A DNA stretch of 64,000 nucleotides, taken from assembly GCF_004803855.2 (NCBI RefSeq), contig NZ_CP012552.1, forward strand, positions 620,001-684,000, in the 5' to 3' direction. This stretch comes from Campylobacter sp. RM16192 (GTDB taxonomy: Bacteria > Campylobacterota > Campylobacteria > Campylobacterales > Campylobacteraceae). Within the stretch, counting starts at the first letter, position 1; each line of letters begins with the position of its first letter. The position numbers and the translations under genes are program-made. Below, one piece after another: positions 61,693 through 64,000 of the stretch. The notes below the pieces were generated by a model. That model was not told the DNA's origin. It made no database searches and saw only the letters and a program-made list of their open reading frames with translations.

Positions 61693-63669
61693 TTACAATT
61701 TTCTTAGCTTTGCTATCTCATCTCGCAAAGCTGCCGCTTTTTCAAATTCAAGCTTGCTGGCTGCCTCAAGCATCTGTTTTCTTAGCTCTTTTACGATTTT
61801 AGCGCGCTCTGCAGCCGGCATCTTTTCTAAATTCTTATTTTTTCTATATAGTTCGCCCTCGTCCTCTATGTGAAGGCTCTCTTCGATATTTCTGCTTGCA
61901 CTCTTTGGAGTGATATTATTAGCCTTATTGTACTCTTCTTGTAGTTTGCGACGAGAATTTGTCGTATCCATCGCCTCTTGCATGGATTTGGTGATCTTTT
62001 TGGCAAACATCATCACTTTGCCGTTTACGTTTCTGGCAGCACGCCCCATTGTTTGAATTAAGCTTGTAGTAGAGCGTAAAAAGCCCTCTTTATCGGCATC
62101 CATTATGGCTATTAGGCTGACTTCCGGCAGATCAAGCCCCTCGCGAAGCAAGTTTATGCCTATAAGCATATCAAAGTCACCGCCTCTAAGCCCTCTTATT
62201 ATCTCGTTTCGCTCTATTGCATCGATATCGGAGTGCATATACTTTACTTTTATGCCAAGTTCTGTGTAATATCTGCTTAGCTCCTCCGCCATTTTTTTAG
62301 TTAGCACCGTTACTAAAACGCGCTCACCACGCTCTATCACTCGCTTTGCCTCATCAAACAAAATTTCAACCTGATTGTCGCTATCTTTTATTTCTATTTG
62401 CGGATCAAGAAGTCCAGTAGGGCGCAAAATTTGCTCATACACATGCCCCTTTGAGAGCTCAAGCTCAAGCTCGTTTGGAGTGGCCGATACAAAGAGAAAT
62501 TTAGCTCTTTTATTGATAAATTCATCAAATTTCAAAGGACGGTTATCAAGTGCGGACGGCAGACGAAATCCATACTCTACCAGCACCTCTTTACGGCTTT
62601 TATCGCCTGCATACATTCCGCGAAACTGCGGCAGGCTCACGTGGCTCTCATCTACTATCACTAGATAGTCCTTGCCGCTTATTTCGTAGTAGTCAAATAG
62701 GCTGTATGGCGTCTCTCCCGGAGATTGTCCCGTTAAATGTCTAGCATAGTTTTCTACACCTTTGCACATTCCGGTAGAATTTAGCATCTCCAGATCAAAT
62801 TCAACCCTTTGTTTTAGCCTCTGAGCCTCTACAAGCTTGCCTTGTTCGTTAAATTCCTTTAGCCTCTCGTCTAATTCCGCTTCAATCTGCTTAATCGCGA
62901 TTTTTAGCCTATCCTCTCCGACTATAAATTGACTAGTTGCGTAAAGCGTGAATTTGCTTATGCTTTTAAGCCTTTTATTGTCCAAAACATCAAAATGATA
63001 CATCTCATCTATCTCGTCTCCGAAAAACTCTATCCTAAGTGCCTCGTCGTTATAATATGCAGGATATATATCTACTACATCGCCATTTACGCGAAAATCT
63101 CCTCTATCGAAATAAGCATCGTTTCTTTTGTATCCCATATCCACGAGTTTACTAAGCAGTTTGCGTTGATTTAAGGCTTCTCCTACCTTTAGATATAGCA
63201 CCATCCCTTGATATTCGCTAGGATTTCCTAAGCCATAATTTGCAGATACCGAAGCTATCGTGATCACATCGTCAAAGCTTAGCAAGCTTGCCGTAGCAGA
63301 GAGCCTAAGCCGCTCAAGCTCTTCATTTACCGAACTATCTTTCTCTATATACAGGTCGCTTCTTGGTATGTATGCCTCAGGCTGATAGTAATCATAGTAG
63401 CTTATAAAATACTCCACGTGATTATTTGGGAAAAAGCCCTTAAATTCGCTATAAAGCTGCGCTGCAAGAGATTTATTATGTGTCATTACGAGAGTCGGCA
63501 TATTTAGCTTTGCTATTACATTTGCCATAGTAAAGGTCTTGCCCGAACCCGTAACTCCAAGCAGGGTCTGATAGCTAGAGCCTGATCTGATAGACTCTAC
63601 TATACCATCTATGGCGTTTGCCTGATCGGGACTTGGGCTAAATTTGGATGAAATTTCAAAATTTTTCAT
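61693..63669 (-). CDS. uvrB: excinuclease ABC subunit UvrB
   Basis: 658 residues, full length. Walker [18 protein letters not shown], the beta-hairpin region [56 protein letters not shown] and the C-terminal UVR motif [17 protein letters not shown] are present. It verifies DNA damage with UvrA and recruits UvrC. Confidence 0.98.
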   Translation of the reverse strand: MKNFEISSKFSPSPDQANAIDGIVESIRSGSSYQTLLGVTGSGKTFTMANVIAKLNMPTLVMTHNKSLAAQLYSEFKGFFPNNHVEYFISYYDYYQPEAYIPRSDLYIEKDSSVNEELERLRLSATASLLSFDDVITIASVSANYGLGNPSEYQGMVLYLKVGEALNQRKLLSKLVDMGYKRNDAYFDRGDFRVNGDVVDIYPAYYNDEALRIEFFGDEIDEMYHFDVLDNKRLKSISKFTLYATSQFIVGEDRLKIAIKQIEAELDERLKEFNEQGKLVEAQRLKQRVEFDLEMLNSTGMCKGVENYARHLTGQSPGETPYSLFDYYEISGKDYLVIVDESHVSLPQFRGMYAGDKSRKEVLVEYGFRLPSALDNRPLKFDEFINKRAKFLFVSATPNELELELSKGHVYEQILRPTGLLDPQIEIKDSDNQVEILFDEAKRVIERGERVLVTVLTKKMAEELSRYYTELGIKVKYMHSDIDAIERNEIIRGLRGGDFDMLIGINLLREGLDLPEVSLIAIMDADKEGFLRSTTSLIQTMGRAARNVNGKVMMFAKKITKSMQEAMDTTNSRRKLQEEYNKANNITPKSASRNIEESLHIEDEGELYRKNKNLEKMPAAERAKIVKELRKQMLEAASKLEFEKAAALRDEIAKLRKL

Positions 63670-63698
63670 TTGTCCTCTTTAAAAAACAGCTTATTTTA

Positions 63699-63707
63699 TG
63701 TTACAAT
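63699..63707 (+). promoter_or_regulatory. candidate extended -10 promoter of the 63739 gene
   Basis: TGTTACAAT (TGn-TACAAT) ends 31 bases before the ATG at 63739. It lies to the left of the uvrB -10, so the two transcripts would cross for a few bases. Confidence 0.4.
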
Positions 63708-63715
63708 TCGAGGAA

Positions 63716-63721
63716 ATTATA
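63716..63721 (-). promoter_or_regulatory. candidate -10 box of uvrB
   Basis: TATAAT on the minus strand in the context TTGGTATAAT, 46 bases before the uvrB ATG at 63669. Confidence 0.45.
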
Positions 63722-63738
63722 CCAAATAAAGGGATCTT

Positions 63739-63972
63739 ATGTTTGAAAACGAAAAAGTATTAAATACTCTTACGGATAAAGTAAACGACCTGCTTGTAAA
63801 ATATAATGAAATTTGCGATGAGAACGAATCACTACGCAATGAGCTTATAGCGCTAAAAGCTCAAAACGAAGCCAAAACAAATCAGATTTTACGCCTTGAA
63901 GATGAACTCAAAAATAAAAATATAGAATCTGACGATATAGTCCGCAAAATCGAAGCCGTTTTAGGTAAATAA
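63739..63972 (+). CDS. small coiled-coil protein, ZapB-like
   Basis: 77 residues, nearly all one charged coiled coil with heptad leucines and asparagines (LTDKVNDLLVKYNEICDENE, then SLRNELIALKAQNE). Size and layout resemble the FtsZ-ring factor ZapB, but coiled coils match easily, so this is a suggestion only. TAATG couples it to the next gene, which begins MKKITVTIA, a start compatible with ZapA. If so, the two would be a cell-division pair. Confidence 0.75.
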   Translation: MFENEKVLNTLTDKVNDLLVKYNEICDENESLRNELIALKAQNEAKTNQILRLEDELKNKNIESDDIVRKIEAVLGK

Positions 63973-64000
63973 TGAAAAAAATAACAGTTACAATCGCATC
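63972..64000 (+). CDS. start of a further gene, cut by the window edge (possibly zapA)
   Basis: ATG at 63972 shares one base with the preceding stop (TAATG) and the frame stays open to the edge, reading MKKITVTIA. Only about nine residues are visible. The pattern fits a ZapA N-terminus, but nothing firm can be said. Confidence 0.45.

Noticed and set aside
1..64000. CRISPR arrays, tRNA/rRNA genes, insertion sequences, prophage genes, toxin-antitoxin or restriction systems
   Set aside because: Gaps and repeats were read on both strands; no regular spacer-repeat pattern, cloverleaf, transposase or phage gene was seen.

Overview
The window is a stretch of chromosome from a low-GC member of the Campylobacterota, almost certainly a Campylobacter species. 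Signs of this are the nuoI-N / pflA junction, the pbpB-fliE-flgC-flgB block behind a sigma-54 promoter of the Campylobacter type, the aat-clpA-clpS-thioredoxin-smpB-ispE-csrA-truB-uvrD run, and the yajC-secDF-leuS-lptE-folC-mfd run. Several blocks match the C. jejuni gene order as I remember it, but their arrangement relative to each other differs, so this is probably not C. jejuni itself. Species cannot be fixed by reading alone. I saw no rRNA, tRNA, CRISPR array, insertion sequence, prophage or plasmid-type gene. Coding density is very high and no gap exceeds 300 bases.

Layout. 1-6035 (+): end of the complex I operon (nuoI partial, nuoJKLMN), followed by pflA (6060-8429), a periplasmic TPR protein of the flagellar motor. 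8431-13962 (-): alaS, a membrane protein, maf and a class A PBP. 14163-16519 (+): a degenerate Gfo/Idh/MocA protein, hemH and an unrecognised coiled-coil protein whose start codon lies in a hairpin. 16514-19630 (-): flgB-flgC-fliE-pbpB from a clear RpoN promoter. 19633-27739 (-): a ten-gene run with uvrD, truB, csrA, ispE, smpB, a thioredoxin-like lipoprotein, clpS, clpA and aat, which holds the whole N-degron pathway (Aat-ClpS-ClpA) beside the trans-translation factor SmpB. 27923-28795 (+): a LysR regulator. 28840-32346 (-): a small protein with a faint SspB resemblance, pepF and sstT. 32490-33695 (+): metK. 33728-35020 (-): lnt.

35032-49108 (+): one long compact run: yajC-secD-secF, a small membrane protein, leuS, lptE, a diguanylate cyclase, folC, mfd, a DUF815-type ATPase, a YmdB-type phosphodiesterase and a MagIII-type glycosylase. 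49117-51094 (+): a sugar aminotransferase and its Gfo/Idh/MocA partner. 51171-52631 (+): the cysteine pair cysK/cysE. 52678-56301 (-): a four-gene run in which an HDOD protein and a STAS/receiver-like/STAS/CheX-like protein precede rpe and dnaQ. 56486-59299 (+): rpmB, a potassium-channel-like protein, argJ and a DUF465 protein. 59351-59434 (-): a 27-residue single-helix ORF with a good ribosome-binding site. 59563-61659 (+): ppk. 61693-63669 (-): uvrB. 63739-64000 (+): a ZapB-like coiled-coil protein and the first codons of the next gene.

Most of this is housekeeping. The items I consider most worth a second look are the HDOD + CheX-like signalling pair, the 27-residue membrane ORF, the hairpin over the 16037 gene start, the degenerate oxidoreductase paralogue, the non-canonical K+-channel/RCK protein, and the possibly leaderless pflA start.
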